Assembly: GCF_000427365.1 (NCBI RefSeq)
Contig: NZ_KE386488.1
Coordinates: 1-64,000 of the forward strand
Source: Rikenella microfusus DSM 15922
Lineage (GTDB): Bacteria > Bacteroidota > Bacteroidia > Bacteroidales > Rikenellaceae
Direction: 5' to 3'
DNA: 64,000 nt
Shown here: positions 9,833 to 18,289 of the stretch, piece by piece
Numbering within the stretch: the first letter of the stretch is position 1
How the letters are laid out: each line of letters starts with the position of its first letter
Notes under the pieces: generated by a model
What the model was told of the DNA's origin: nothing
Databases searched by the model: none
What the model saw: the letters and a program-made list of their open reading frames with translations, nothing else
Made by a program: the position numbers and the translations under genes

Positions 9833-10046
9833 TTAAGGTAATGGTAAGATACGATTTTACCCGGCTGTGGGCAAAGTCGCATATATGTATGATGTACCCA
9901 ATATTAAGATGCGGCCCATCCCGGTCGGTTCTGCGCCGGAGGCCACGAGGCGATGCAACTCCGGGCAAAAGTCCGGTGCGGGCCGAAATGCACTGAGAAT
10001 CAAGTATGCATATTAAGAAAGGTAAAGTCGTACATAGTTACCTTAA
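9833..10046. repeat. Inverted-terminal-repeat element, copy 1
   Basis: Starts TTAAGGTAATGGTAAGATAC and ends with the near complement TACATAGTTACCTTAA. The inner part shares the words GCGGGCCGAAAT, ACTGA-AATCA and GCATAT followed by TAAAGTCGTA with the copies at 36724-36870 and 63297-63450. It is longer than the other two (214 bases). No coding capacity. It lies between the divergent lipoprotein gene and the fimbrial promoter. Confidence 0.7.
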
Positions 10047-10161
10047 TTAATTATGTCATTAAATTGTATTTCAGCGGAGAGAACAGATGACGGAATATCG
10101 CCCTTACTCGCTTTTTAACGCACCGCAAACGGATGTATTTCGGACAAAATTCGGGTGAAAA

Positions 10162-10192
10162 TTTGCATTTGGAATTTCTTTCAGTATTTTTG
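10162..10192 (+). promoter_or_regulatory. Promoter of the fimbrial locus
   Basis: TTTG at 10162-10165 and TATTTTTG at 10185-10192 are separated by 19 bp, an exact fit to the Bacteroidota vegetative promoter. Transcription would start near 10198 and give a leader of about 140 bases before the recombinase-like gene. Confidence 0.75.
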
Positions 10193-10283
10193 TTGTCAGA
10201 TATTAGGCAGGGAGAGGCTTCTTGCGATTCGGTTGGATAATTGCATGGGATTTGGAATTTTCAGTCGTTCAGCGTGTTGTGAT

Positions 10284-10334
10284 ATGAAAAAATTTGGGGA
10301 GGAAAGAGGGGGATGTGGTAGAGGCCGGGGCTGA
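10284..10334 (+). CDS. Possible 16-codon leader peptide
   Basis: A small frame, MKKFGEERGGCGRGRG and stop, lies in the leader of the fimbrial transcript. Its TGA stop (10332-10334) ends two bases before the ATG at 10337, which would allow translational coupling. It is Gly/Arg rich and has no visible similarity to known leaders. Chance is a real alternative. Confidence 0.25.
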   Translation: MKKFGEERGGCGRGRG

Positions 10335-10336
10335 AA

Positions 10337-11038
10337 ATGACAGAAGGCAAAAAAATGGTCAGAGGTTTTGTCATAATGACGGAAGATACCGATCGGACGG
10401 GAGCGGAAATAGCCCGACTGAGGCGATACGGTGTCGATGGAATCGAGATGGCCGAAAGCCGGGACAAGGCGAAAAAGCGCTTTTTGGAAGCTGCGGAATC
10501 GTTGGATGAAGGCGACAAACTGGTAGTCTGTTCGTTGAGCATGGTCTGCCGGGGTGTGGAAGAGCTGCTGGAGGTGTTTTTGGTATGGTCGCACAGGCGT
10601 TTCGCCCTGGTGTCTCTGGACGAGGTGTGGCTGGAAGAGTGCCGGGAAGTATTGTTCGAAGGCGGAGGCGAACTTCTGCTGGACCGTATCCACCGTTTCG
10701 TGCCTTCGTTGGCGGCTGGCAGGCGCGGCCGGAAAAAGGAACAGATCGCGGAAAAAGGATACGTTCAGGGCGGCCGGCCGAAAGGATCGATCAAAATGAC
10801 TGCCGAGAAGCTCGATCTGGCGGTAAGGATGTATTGCCGGGGCGATTTTACGGTAAGGGACATATGCGATATCGTACGGTGCAACGAACGGAGCATGTAC
10901 CGGTATCTGAAATTACGGGGAGTCGGGGGAATGAGGAAAATATCCGGAACTTCCGCCGCCGACCACAAGGGGGAGGTGAAAAAAAAAACGCGCCGTTCCG
11001 CAAAATTAACGTATGCAGCAATCCGGAATAAAGAGTAA
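10337..11038 (+). CDS. Catalytically dead serine-recombinase-like HTH protein, candidate fimbrial regulator
   Basis: 233 residues. Residues 8-125 look like the resolvase N-terminal fold (GFVIMTEDTD, then GDKLVVCSLSMVCRGVEELL), and 147-195 like the resolvase C-terminal HTH (GRPKGSIKMTAEKL ... YCRGDFTVRDICDIVRCNERSMYRYL). The active-site signature YxRVST is replaced by GFVIMT, with no Ser, and the usual LDRLGR is LSMVCR, losing the Asp and first Arg. A normal invertase or resolvase therefore seems excluded. It is the first gene after the locus promoter and overlaps the next gene by 26 bases, so DNA binding or regulation of the fimbrial genes is the likeliest job. This is inference; the Lys/Arg-rich tail (205-225) supports nucleic-acid binding. 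Confidence 0.65.
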   Translation: MTEGKKMVRGFVIMTEDTDRTGAEIARLRRYGVDGIEMAESRDKAKKRFLEAAESLDEGDKLVVCSLSMVCRGVEELLEVFLVWSHRRFALVSLDEVWLEECREVLFEGGGELLLDRIHRFVPSLAAGRRGRKKEQIAEKGYVQGGRPKGSIKMTAEKLDLAVRMYCRGDFTVRDICDIVRCNERSMYRYLKLRGVGGMRKISGTSAADHKGEVKKKTRRSAKLTYAAIRNKE

Positions 11039-12287
11039 TGCGAAACGTCTGACGGCGGTGCTGATATTGACGGCCGCCGGGCTGTGCGCGACGGGACTTC
11101 GTGCCCAGTCGCGGTACGGAAGTTATTCGGGCGGGACGACCGTGAATCTGACTCAGCCGCAGAAGCTGAAGTTCTATTTCGTCATGGGCAGCAGCGATCT
11201 GGTATTCCATTACGGGCCGAACCTGATGCAGCGCCAACAGTTCGATTCTTTGGCGAAACGGGTGGCAGTGCTGCGGACGGCCCGCTTCGATTCGGTCGTG
11301 GTAACGGCATATACGTCGTCCGAGGACAGTCGGATCGGCAGCCGGGAGCTGGCCGAAGCGAGGATCGCTGCGGTGAAGGATTATGTGATCCGGACTTTGG
11401 AGCACAACGAGTTGGAAGGTATCGCCATTCTGTCGCAGATCCGTCCGGCGGAAGATGAAACCGACGAAGAGGCGGTCGGCGGGGACGATGATCCGTGGCT
11501 GGCAGGCGACGATATATATAATAAAGTGAGGCGGGTCGAATTCACGGCTTATCTGAATGCGGCGCAGGGATACGGCCCGGCGGTGCGGATGGAGGAGCAG
11601 TTCGGTGTGACGCCGGAGCTGACGGAGTTGCTGGCGGATACCATTTCGGAAGCGCAGCGGGAACGGCAACGGGCGGCGATCGTGACGAATCCTTACCCGG
11701 TATGGCAGCCCGGAGGTGCGCACCGACAGCAGAAAATCAGGAGTTATGCCGTGCGCGACAGGTATACGGGACCGATCGACCAGGTGGTTTCGTTGCGTAC
11801 CAATATCCCGTATTGGCTGATGCTGGCGCCGAACGGAGGGATAGAGTTCCACATAGGCGGCCATTTCTCGATTTTGCTGGAAGGGGCGGTCACTTATTGG
11901 AACAAAAAAAACGACACCGGCGACAAAGGGATATACGTGGCGGGCGGCGGGCCGGAATTCCGATATTGGTTCGGCGACGACCGTTCGGAGGCGGGACATG
12001 TGGTCGGCCTGTACGGGCAGTATGCGGATTTCGACATCAAACTGAACGAGAAAGGACGCCAGGGTACCGCGATAGGCGGGGGGATCAGCTACGGTTACTA
12101 CATGCCCGTAGGGAGGCGCTGGGCGTTCGAATTCGGTATCGGGCTGGGGTACCTCAGCAACAAAATGGACGTATACAAGTGGAATCCGGTCGTGAAGAAA
12201 AACCTTTGGATGGAACACAAGACCAAGGCGTGGATCGGTCCGACCAAAGTCAATGCCACGGTGATTTTCCGTATCGGGCATAAATAA
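11013..12287 (+). CDS. DUF3575 outer-membrane protein of the fimbrial locus
   Basis: 424 residues with a signal peptide (MQQSGIKSNAKRLTAVLILTA, cleavage after LRAQ near 34). The first half has an OmpA-like portion (FYFVMGSSDLVFHYG, then VVVTAYTSSEDSRIGSRELAEARIAAVKDYV). The second half (about 255-424) is the DUF3575 beta-barrel-like region, LRTNIPYWLMLAPNGGIEFHIG to the terminal VIFRIG. DUF3575 genes commonly accompany FimA/Mfa-type fimbriae in Bacteroidota, probably as an outer-membrane assembly or anchoring factor. It overlaps the regulator gene by 26 bases. Confidence 0.8.
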   Translation: MQQSGIKSNAKRLTAVLILTAAGLCATGLRAQSRYGSYSGGTTVNLTQPQKLKFYFVMGSSDLVFHYGPNLMQRQQFDSLAKRVAVLRTARFDSVVVTAYTSSEDSRIGSRELAEARIAAVKDYVIRTLEHNELEGIAILSQIRPAEDETDEEAVGGDDDPWLAGDDIYNKVRRVEFTAYLNAAQGYGPAVRMEEQFGVTPELTELLADTISEAQRERQRAAIVTNPYPVWQPGGAHRQQKIRSYAVRDRYTGPIDQVVSLRTNIPYWLMLAPNGGIEFHIGGHFSILLEGAVTYWNKKNDTGDKGIYVAGGGPEFRYWFGDDRSEAGHVVGLYGQYADFDIKLNEKGRQGTAIGGGISYGYYMPVGRRWAFEFGIGLGYLSNKMDVYKWNPVVKKNLWMEHKTKAWIGPTKVNATVIFRIGHK

Positions 12288-12452
12288 GACATGAGAGCGG
12301 ACGGGAAGGGAGAGGTACGGAAAATATTATGACAAAAATTAAGTTGCGAAGCATGTATTAATAACACTATTCCGGACGTCGGAGAGAACGCAGTGCTGCG
12401 GGCGGTACGTTTCGGATAAGACATGCACGGCGACGACACGAGAGATAGATCA

Positions 12453-13424
12453 ATGAAAACCCGGTCGAAATACGGTTATATGTCGGCAGCGTTGGCAGTC
12501 GGAGTGGCTGTCGCGGCGGTGCTGACTTTCGTCGGATGCAAGAAACGGCCTTATACGCGCATCGCCCGGTTGCCGTTGCAGGTAGAGTTGGATTGGTCTG
12601 CGGTCGAAGGAAGCGGCGACAAGATTCCGGCTACGCTCAAACTATATCTGTTCCGGGAAGACGGGACCCTTCAGGCCCAGTACGATATTCCCAAGGAAGG
12701 ACAGGTGCTGGGGCTGCTGGATGTGGGGACGTACAAGGCGATCTGCGTCAATGTGAACGATTATGTCGAAGTGCTGAACTCCAATAAGTACGAGACGACG
12801 CAGATGGTGGCCAAACCGGCCTCGTCCTCGTACCTGTCCGACGGGTTGTCCAAAGCCGAAGGCAATACGGTCATTTACCAGCCGGGATGGATATTTTCGA
12901 GCAGTATTCCGGAGATCAGGGTGGGCGATCCGGCCATTACGGACGATGCGAATACCGTATCCACGGTAGTCTTCCCGATGGAGAGGCGGGTGAAAACCGT
13001 CAATTTCCGCTTTACGGTAAGCGGCCTCACCGACGAGATCGAAGAGGTGAAAGGGACGCTGGACAACGTCGCGGCGATGGTCGAACTGTCGAGCGGCGAA
13101 ATCGTTTGCGGACACGAGGCGGCATCCCCTTTCCGGCTGGAATATCAGGCGGACGGGACGCTCGGAGGCACGATGCTGATCTTCGGGAACGAAGCGGACG
13201 AAAATCCGGATCTCAGGAACGACCTTCATTTGCAGTTCGAGACCGAATCGGGGCGTATGATTACGCTGCACGAGGATATTACCGAACAGATGAAAGAGGA
13301 GAGCGTGGAGGGAGAGCTGAACATAGATATCGAAGCCAACCTGGACGTGCGGTTGAATGCCGGTTTCGTAACGATCGTCATCACTTGGAAGCCGGGGGCG
13401 AGCGAAGACATAGAGGGACAGTAG
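12453..13424 (+). CDS. DUF5119-like fimbrial lipoprotein
   Basis: 323 residues from the ATG at 12453, which places a good lipoprotein signal (MKTRSKYGYMSAALAVGVAV ... TFVGC) at the N-terminus; the ATG at 12423 adds a polar tail and is less likely. After the Cys come RPYTRIARLPLQVELDW and two beta-rich segments (KIPATLKLYLFREDG; VFPMERRVKTVNFRFTVSG), features of DUF5119/FimB-like proteins found upstream of fimbrillins. Possible role: anchor or length-controlling minor subunit. The 135-base gap before it holds no clear promoter. Confidence 0.7.
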   Translation: MKTRSKYGYMSAALAVGVAVAAVLTFVGCKKRPYTRIARLPLQVELDWSAVEGSGDKIPATLKLYLFREDGTLQAQYDIPKEGQVLGLLDVGTYKAICVNVNDYVEVLNSNKYETTQMVAKPASSSYLSDGLSKAEGNTVIYQPGWIFSSSIPEIRVGDPAITDDANTVSTVVFPMERRVKTVNFRFTVSGLTDEIEEVKGTLDNVAAMVELSSGEIVCGHEAASPFRLEYQADGTLGGTMLIFGNEADENPDLRNDLHLQFETESGRMITLHEDITEQMKEESVEGELNIDIEANLDVRLNAGFVTIVITWKPGASEDIEGQ

Positions 13425-13442
13425 CGGAACCGGAATACGATT

Positions 13443-14396
13443 ATGAAAAGAATACTATCATACGTGGTTTGGATCCTTTCCGCGGCATTGCTGTGGGGAT
13501 GCAGCAAACGTGCGATGGGGCGGATGGAAAGCGGCGCCAAACTCCCGGTGCAGTTCAGCTGCGAAGGGTTCTCGAAAACGGGCGGCGCGGCGACGCGCGT
13601 GACCGGCGAGAATTTCGAGCCGGGGGACGTGGTCGGCATGTTCTCATACCCGTCCGACGGGCCGATGTTCGGTTCCGGCGACTTCACCAAAGGCAACGTA
13701 CCGTATGTGTATATGCAGGATGGGGAATTGCTGGTCCGCGAGGGAGAGGTCCCGCTCTATTTCCCCGACGATCCTTCCGTCCCGCTGACATTCAAAGGCT
13801 ATTATCCCTATTCGGAACAAATGACGGCCGATGGCCTCCTTACGCTGGATCTGGCCGACCAGCGTACAGGCGAAAAAAATGCGGTACTCTATTCCGACAA
13901 CGCGCAGCGGATCGTCCGGACGGCGAATTATGTCGGCCTCGAATTCGGTTATGCGATGGCGCAGGTGATTATCCGCATCCAGTACGATCCCGACGAGATG
14001 CCCGGCGGCGACGTGGCTGCCGTCTCGGCCGTGACGCTCGAAGGGGAAGGGATATACTCCGCGTGCGATTTCCATATGGCGGACGGGAGCGTTACCGCTG
14101 CTGCGGGCGTCCCGGCACGCGGGACGATCGGCATGCGTCCGGGAAGCGCGGAAACCACGGCGACCGTAGCGCCCGCGACGGCCCGCGACCTGACGGTAAG
14201 CGTGACTACCCCGGCTCACACCTATGTCGCCCGGCCCAGGGACATCACGTATGAACGGGGCCGCCAATACACTTATAACGTAACGCTCAAAGGAGGCGGC
14301 GAAGCGCAGATCGGCGAAGCGTCGATCGTGGACTGGGAACCGGGCAACGACGGGCTACCTCCCATTATCGGCGTGCCGGAATACGAACAGCGATGA
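13443..14396 (+). CDS. Fimbrillin-family lipoprotein 1
   Basis: 317 residues, lipobox WGC at about residue 20 (MKRILSYVVWILSAALLWGC). It has the Mfa-like fimbrillin layout: TRVTGENFEPGDVVGMFSY near 55, VPLTFKGYYPYSE near 115, the interdomain LEFGYAMAQVIIRIQYD near 165, and the C-terminal TYNVTLKGGGEAQIGEASIVDWEPGN strand ending typical of the family. Fimbrillins are exported as lipoproteins, trimmed, and polymerised by donor-strand exchange. Its stop overlaps the next start (ATGA). Confidence 0.85.
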   Translation: MKRILSYVVWILSAALLWGCSKRAMGRMESGAKLPVQFSCEGFSKTGGAATRVTGENFEPGDVVGMFSYPSDGPMFGSGDFTKGNVPYVYMQDGELLVREGEVPLYFPDDPSVPLTFKGYYPYSEQMTADGLLTLDLADQRTGEKNAVLYSDNAQRIVRTANYVGLEFGYAMAQVIIRIQYDPDEMPGGDVAAVSAVTLEGEGIYSACDFHMADGSVTAAAGVPARGTIGMRPGSAETTATVAPATARDLTVSVTTPAHTYVARPRDITYERGRQYTYNVTLKGGGEAQIGEASIVDWEPGNDGLPPIIGVPEYEQR

Positions 14397-15412
14397 AGCA
14401 GACGATTCTCATAGGACTCTTGTCGGCGGTCGCGGTAACCGGATGCAAATCGGAGCAATGGGTACGCGACGACGGCTCGGTGCGTTTCGCGGCCTACCGG
14501 CCCGCGAATGCCGCGGAGACGAAAGTGACCGGGACGAACTTCGATGCGGGAGACGAAATCGCCGTATTCGCGCCGCTGGCCGGCAACCCGATCCACGGGG
14601 AGTACGACACTCAGGGCAGCGGTCCGGCCAAAGACCGGAGATATGTGGCGGACGACAATAACAATTTCGCGGCCAAAACCGAAAGCGACAAAATCCGGTA
14701 CTCGACGACCTCCGCGAAACTGGACTTTTATGCGGTCTATCCGGCCATGGGGCCGGCCCCGAGATACGCCGTCGTCGATCGGAACACCTATCGGATCGAC
14801 CTGGGGAACATTGCCGACCAGCGCAAGGCCGGAGCTGTCGTGCCGTATATCTATTCCAATAATGCGAAAGCGAAAGGAGCGGGCGACGGCGTGGTGACGC
14901 TGGAATTCCGGAACGTATTCGCCAAGATCGGCATCGACGTGGATTACGACCGCGGGATGATGGGAGATACCCTGAGCCGGGTGGAATTCTACGCCGCAGA
15001 CGGGCTGTACCGGGAATGCGTGATCGACCTGACCCTCGGCGACCATGCGGCGGTGGCGACGAACGGCGGCCGGGAAGTGCCGGCTACCGCGGCCGAACCT
15101 TACTATTTCCGCCCTCCGTTGAAAGAGGCCGCGCGGACCGAAGGGTATATCGTGCCGGGTACCGCCCGTAACCCGGTGATCCGCCTGACGTTCGGCGACC
15201 CGGCCCCTGCGATCGGTACCGACGGCGGAGCCGCACCCCGTCCGAAAGTCTATCTCTGCGAAATACCCGCCGAAAGTTCGCAGGTGGTTTACGAAGCGGG
15301 CAAAGCCTATACGTACAGGATTACGATCGACAGTAAAGTGGAGGTCGGTATCGGCGGAACCATCGAAGAGTGGGTGGCGGCCGGCGGCGTACCCCCCATT
15401 TACGCGGAATGA
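14393..15412 (+). CDS. Fimbrillin-family lipoprotein 2
   Basis: 339 residues; signal MKQTILIGLLSAVAVTGC with lipobox VTGC. Motifs: TKVTGTNFDAGDEIAVFAPLAG (about 45-66), SAKLDFYAVYPAMG, VVTLEFRNVFAKIGIDVDYD (about 165), and the closing YTYRITIDSKVEVGIGGTIEEW. All are hallmarks of the Mfa-like fimbrillin fold. It overlaps the preceding gene by four bases, so the two are translationally coupled, consistent with subunits needed together. Confidence 0.85.
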   Translation: MKQTILIGLLSAVAVTGCKSEQWVRDDGSVRFAAYRPANAAETKVTGTNFDAGDEIAVFAPLAGNPIHGEYDTQGSGPAKDRRYVADDNNNFAAKTESDKIRYSTTSAKLDFYAVYPAMGPAPRYAVVDRNTYRIDLGNIADQRKAGAVVPYIYSNNAKAKGAGDGVVTLEFRNVFAKIGIDVDYDRGMMGDTLSRVEFYAADGLYRECVIDLTLGDHAAVATNGGREVPATAAEPYYFRPPLKEAARTEGYIVPGTARNPVIRLTFGDPAPAIGTDGGAAPRPKVYLCEIPAESSQVVYEAGKAYTYRITIDSKVEVGIGGTIEEWVAAGGVPPIYAE

Positions 15413-15488
15413 AACGGAGACCGGGGAAAAGTCCGGACCCGATAGAACGAAATCAACACGAAGTCAAACAAACAAAACAAAAAAGATT

Positions 15489-16661
15489 ATGAAAAAAAGT
15501 CTCCTTTTGGCAGCTGCGTCGCTTGCGGCGATCAGCTGTTCGAAACGGGAAATGGGGACTAACCCGTACGCCCCCGACCCGAACGAAGTGATCTTCTCCA
15601 GCGGGGCCGCCGATGTAGTTCCCGGATCGAAAGTGACTGTCGATCAAACGAAAGGCAGCACTTTCGAAGTGAATGACGAAATCGGCATCTACGCCGTGCT
15701 CGACGGTAAGAAAATCGACGAAGGCGATGCTTTCCCGACCAATACCGCCGTACAGTACAAAAATAAGACCTATAAAGTCGCTTCCGTAGAGGAAGAAGAT
15801 CCGTACGAGGCATCGTTCACGGCTACGGATAACGACAATAAGATCTATTACCTGCCGGGCGGCCAGGCGTATAACTATTACGCTTATTTCCCGACCTCCA
15901 GCGTGAGCGATGTCAATATGAGCGCCTCCACCTTTTCGTATGAAGAGACCAGCAACGACTTCGCCAACCAGACGGCTCTGTTCTCTCAGGACAACATGTC
16001 GCTGGTCGTAACTCCGGCTGAAGCATATCCCGGTCCGATGATGTACGCATATTATAAGACGGCGGACAAAGCGGCCACCAACGGCGGTGCGAACACTCCC
16101 GTAAACTTGGAGTTCAAATACGCGAATGCGAAACTGAGCCTGGCTATCGAGATGGATCAGGCCGCAGGTAATGTGGAAGACATCACCTCCATCGAGCTGT
16201 ACGCCAAAGAGGGGCTGTACCAGGGCTATACGTTCGACCTGAAGCAGGCGGACGAAACTTCCCCGGCCGTCGTAAAGCAGGGCAGCGCGACCAAACTGGA
16301 CGGCAGCGGCAGCGGGCGTACCTTGCAGTCTTACCAGTTCCAGAACCTGATCGACAACAAGTCAGGCGCAACGACCACTTCGCACGTAACCGGTTACCTG
16401 ATTCCGGCTACCGGTATCCAGGATGCCGTCATTCGGATCACGACCGGCAGCAACAAGTCGGCCGAAGTATTCAAGGCACGTCTCGACAAATCGACGACGG
16501 GCGAAAATGTCTCCAGCGGCGAAAACTACCTGCCGACGATCGAAGCCGGCAAGGAATACAAGTTCAAGATCAAGATCACCAAGAAAGAGGTACAGTTCAC
16601 CGGTACCATCGAAGACTGGGTACCGGTCGATAAGACGGGCACGGTGATTCCCGCCGAATAA
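15489..16661 (+). CDS. Fimbrillin-family lipoprotein 3, candidate major subunit
   Basis: 390 residues, lipobox ISC (MKKSLLLAAASLAAISC). Fimbrillin signatures: TFEVNDEIGIYAVLDG, GGQAYNYYAYFPTSS, VNLEFKYANAKLSLAIEMD, and the terminal EAGKEYKFKIKITKKEVQFTGTIEDWVPVD. It lies 76 bases after the previous gene behind an A/C-rich leader (about 15463-15487), the kind of leader often seen before strongly translated genes in this phylum. That, with its more A-rich codon choice, hints at the most abundant subunit, but this is inference. Confidence 0.85.
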   Translation: MKKSLLLAAASLAAISCSKREMGTNPYAPDPNEVIFSSGAADVVPGSKVTVDQTKGSTFEVNDEIGIYAVLDGKKIDEGDAFPTNTAVQYKNKTYKVASVEEEDPYEASFTATDNDNKIYYLPGGQAYNYYAYFPTSSVSDVNMSASTFSYEETSNDFANQTALFSQDNMSLVVTPAEAYPGPMMYAYYKTADKAATNGGANTPVNLEFKYANAKLSLAIEMDQAAGNVEDITSIELYAKEGLYQGYTFDLKQADETSPAVVKQGSATKLDGSGSGRTLQSYQFQNLIDNKSGATTTSHVTGYLIPATGIQDAVIRITTGSNKSAEVFKARLDKSTTGENVSSGENYLPTIEAGKEYKFKIKITKKEVQFTGTIEDWVPVDKTGTVIPAE

Positions 16662-16772
16662 TCCGCCGGACAGGAACCGACCGGATGGCCGGGGCCGATG
16701 TGCGATTCCGCATGGCGGCTCAGGCCCGCCGGTCGATAATATACGGGATAATACGTAACTGAAAAACAAACC

Positions 16773-17837
16773 ATGAAAAAAGTTTCGATTTTGGCAGCTA
16801 CGGCTCTGGTGGCCGTCGGCTGTAACAAAAAACCGCTCGAAATGCCTGCCGCTCCGGTATATCCGGATATGGAGGCGCCGGTTTCTTTCGGCGCCACGGC
16901 CGATGTCGAGGTGACTCCCTCGAAAGCGCAAAGCGACGTATCGACGAGCCAAAAGTTGGGAGTCTTCGCGTTCAAAGCCGACGCGCATCCGACGACCAAT
17001 GGCAGCGACGAAGCCGATAACGCATTGTGGTGCAATGCGGAAAATTTGGAATATACCTGGCAAACCAACGCATTCGCGGAAAAAAACAGTACGAAAACGC
17101 TGTTCTGGCCGGGAACGGGTACGACGGATAACGAACTTTCGTTTACCAGCTATTTCCCGCACCAGCCGGACGGTGTGACTGATTATGTACTGACGAAGAG
17201 CCTGAAAGACCAAAGCGCCGCGCCGGATTACGGTTTCGCCTGGGCGTCATCGGACGGTATCGTACGTCCGGAGCCGGTTTCTGCCAAACAATTGGATTTT
17301 ACGTATAAAATCGCCAAGATCACTTTCTCGATTATCGGCGACGGTACTACGGTCGGCGCCAGCGGCATTACCGATACCGATGTGAAATCGATCAAGATTT
17401 ACAGTGCCGGCAAGGGGCTGTACGAAACCTACAAACTCGACCTGCTGACCGGGAATCCTACCGGTGAAACGGATATTCAGAAGGCAGATCCGATGACCTT
17501 GAAAGCTGTCCAGCAGGCCGGGGGCGACTCTCCCAAACCGTCGCAGCAAAACTATGTCGAAGCGGTCGCTTATGTAGCCCCCTCGACGGAAGAAGAGCTG
17601 AAGAGCAACGGCATCACGGTCGAGATCGTATATAACGACGGGGTATCGGACCAGACCTATACAGCAGAACTCAAAACCGGTACCGGATCGTTGAGCGGCG
17701 ATGCCGCTTTCGCAAACGGTTTGGTTGCGGGCAATAACTATAAATATACGCTGAAACTCGGCAAGTCGGGCATCACGTTCACCGGTAAGGTAACGGACTG
17801 GACCGACGTGGATGGCGGCGAAGTCGATCTTCAGTAA
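16773..17837 (+). CDS. Fimbrillin-family lipoprotein 4
   Basis: 354 residues with lipoprotein signal MKKVSILAATALVAVGC. It is similar to the preceding subunit in layout: TSQKLGVFAFKAD, LSFTSYFPHQPD, LDFTYKIAKITFSIIG, and the closing NNYKYTLKLGKSGITFTGKVTDWTDVD that nearly repeats the end of the upstream fimbrillin. Also a plausible main or minor shaft subunit. It is followed by a terminator-like hairpin, which separates this four-fimbrillin block from the accessory genes downstream. Confidence 0.85.
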   Translation: MKKVSILAATALVAVGCNKKPLEMPAAPVYPDMEAPVSFGATADVEVTPSKAQSDVSTSQKLGVFAFKADAHPTTNGSDEADNALWCNAENLEYTWQTNAFAEKNSTKTLFWPGTGTTDNELSFTSYFPHQPDGVTDYVLTKSLKDQSAAPDYGFAWASSDGIVRPEPVSAKQLDFTYKIAKITFSIIGDGTTVGASGITDTDVKSIKIYSAGKGLYETYKLDLLTGNPTGETDIQKADPMTLKAVQQAGGDSPKPSQQNYVEAVAYVAPSTEEELKSNGITVEIVYNDGVSDQTYTAELKTGTGSLSGDAAFANGLVAGNNYKYTLKLGKSGITFTGKVTDWTDVDGGEVDLQ

Positions 17838-17889
17838 ATCGATTGCGGGTCGGCGGAAGCCGGCCGGACTCACTCCGATATAGTTTCGA

Positions 17890-17927
17890 CCGGGACGTAT
17901 TCCCCCGGGCAGTACGCCCCGGTTTTA
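17890..17927 (+). terminator. Terminator or attenuator after fimbrillin 4
   Basis: CCGGGACGTA (17890-17899) pairs with TACGCCCCGG (17913-17922) with one A-C mismatch, followed by TTTTA. It would end or thin transcription before the downstream tip-gene block. The stretch from 17928 to 18089 holds nothing I recognise. Confidence 0.65.
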
Positions 17928-18090
17928 TCATTTGCCTGCGGATGCGACGGACAGCGGCGGTGGCGAGGCAGGCGTGCGGAGAGCGGGGCGAGACGCCCTG
18001 GATGCGGGGATCGGGAGAGCGGGTACGAGGCGGTAAAATAAACTAAGGAACGGCAAACGGCCGGATTCGATCCGGAACACGCCTGCCGCC

Positions 18091-18133
18091 CTTGACAAAC
18101 AAAACAAACAAAACAAACAAAACAAACAAAACT
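18091..18133 (+). repeat. Short tandem repeat of about 9 bp
   Basis: Four consecutive copies of AAAACAAAC lie between the terminator and the next gene, 157 bases before the ATG at 18290. The array is gene-free. Copy number could change by slippage; whether this alters a promoter or leader cannot be told from one sequence. Confidence 0.8.
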
Positions 18134-18289
18134 TAAGACAACCCCAGGTCGTCGGCAGCCGGAAACGGGCCATCTTCCCTTCGATGGACGCTACCGCTCC
18201 GACAGCCTTCGACATATAAAGCATAAAGCGTGCCGAAGTCCGTCTCCCTCCGACGGGCCGGGCGTGCGAACCAATCAAGCCAGGCAAAT

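Noticed and set aside
9919-10010. Resemblance of a stretch in repeat copy 1 (AAAGTCCGGTGCGGGCC then CACTGA) to the core of a cobalamin riboswitch
   Set aside because: The expected paired arms are missing, the other two copies of the element lose the resemblance, and the downstream gene on that strand is a regulator far from vitamin B12 functions.
17928-18287. A minus-strand frame with repeated Phe-Cys-Leu residues
   Set aside because: The repeat is simply the complement of the 9 bp tandem array; no signal, start site or family similarity supports a gene.
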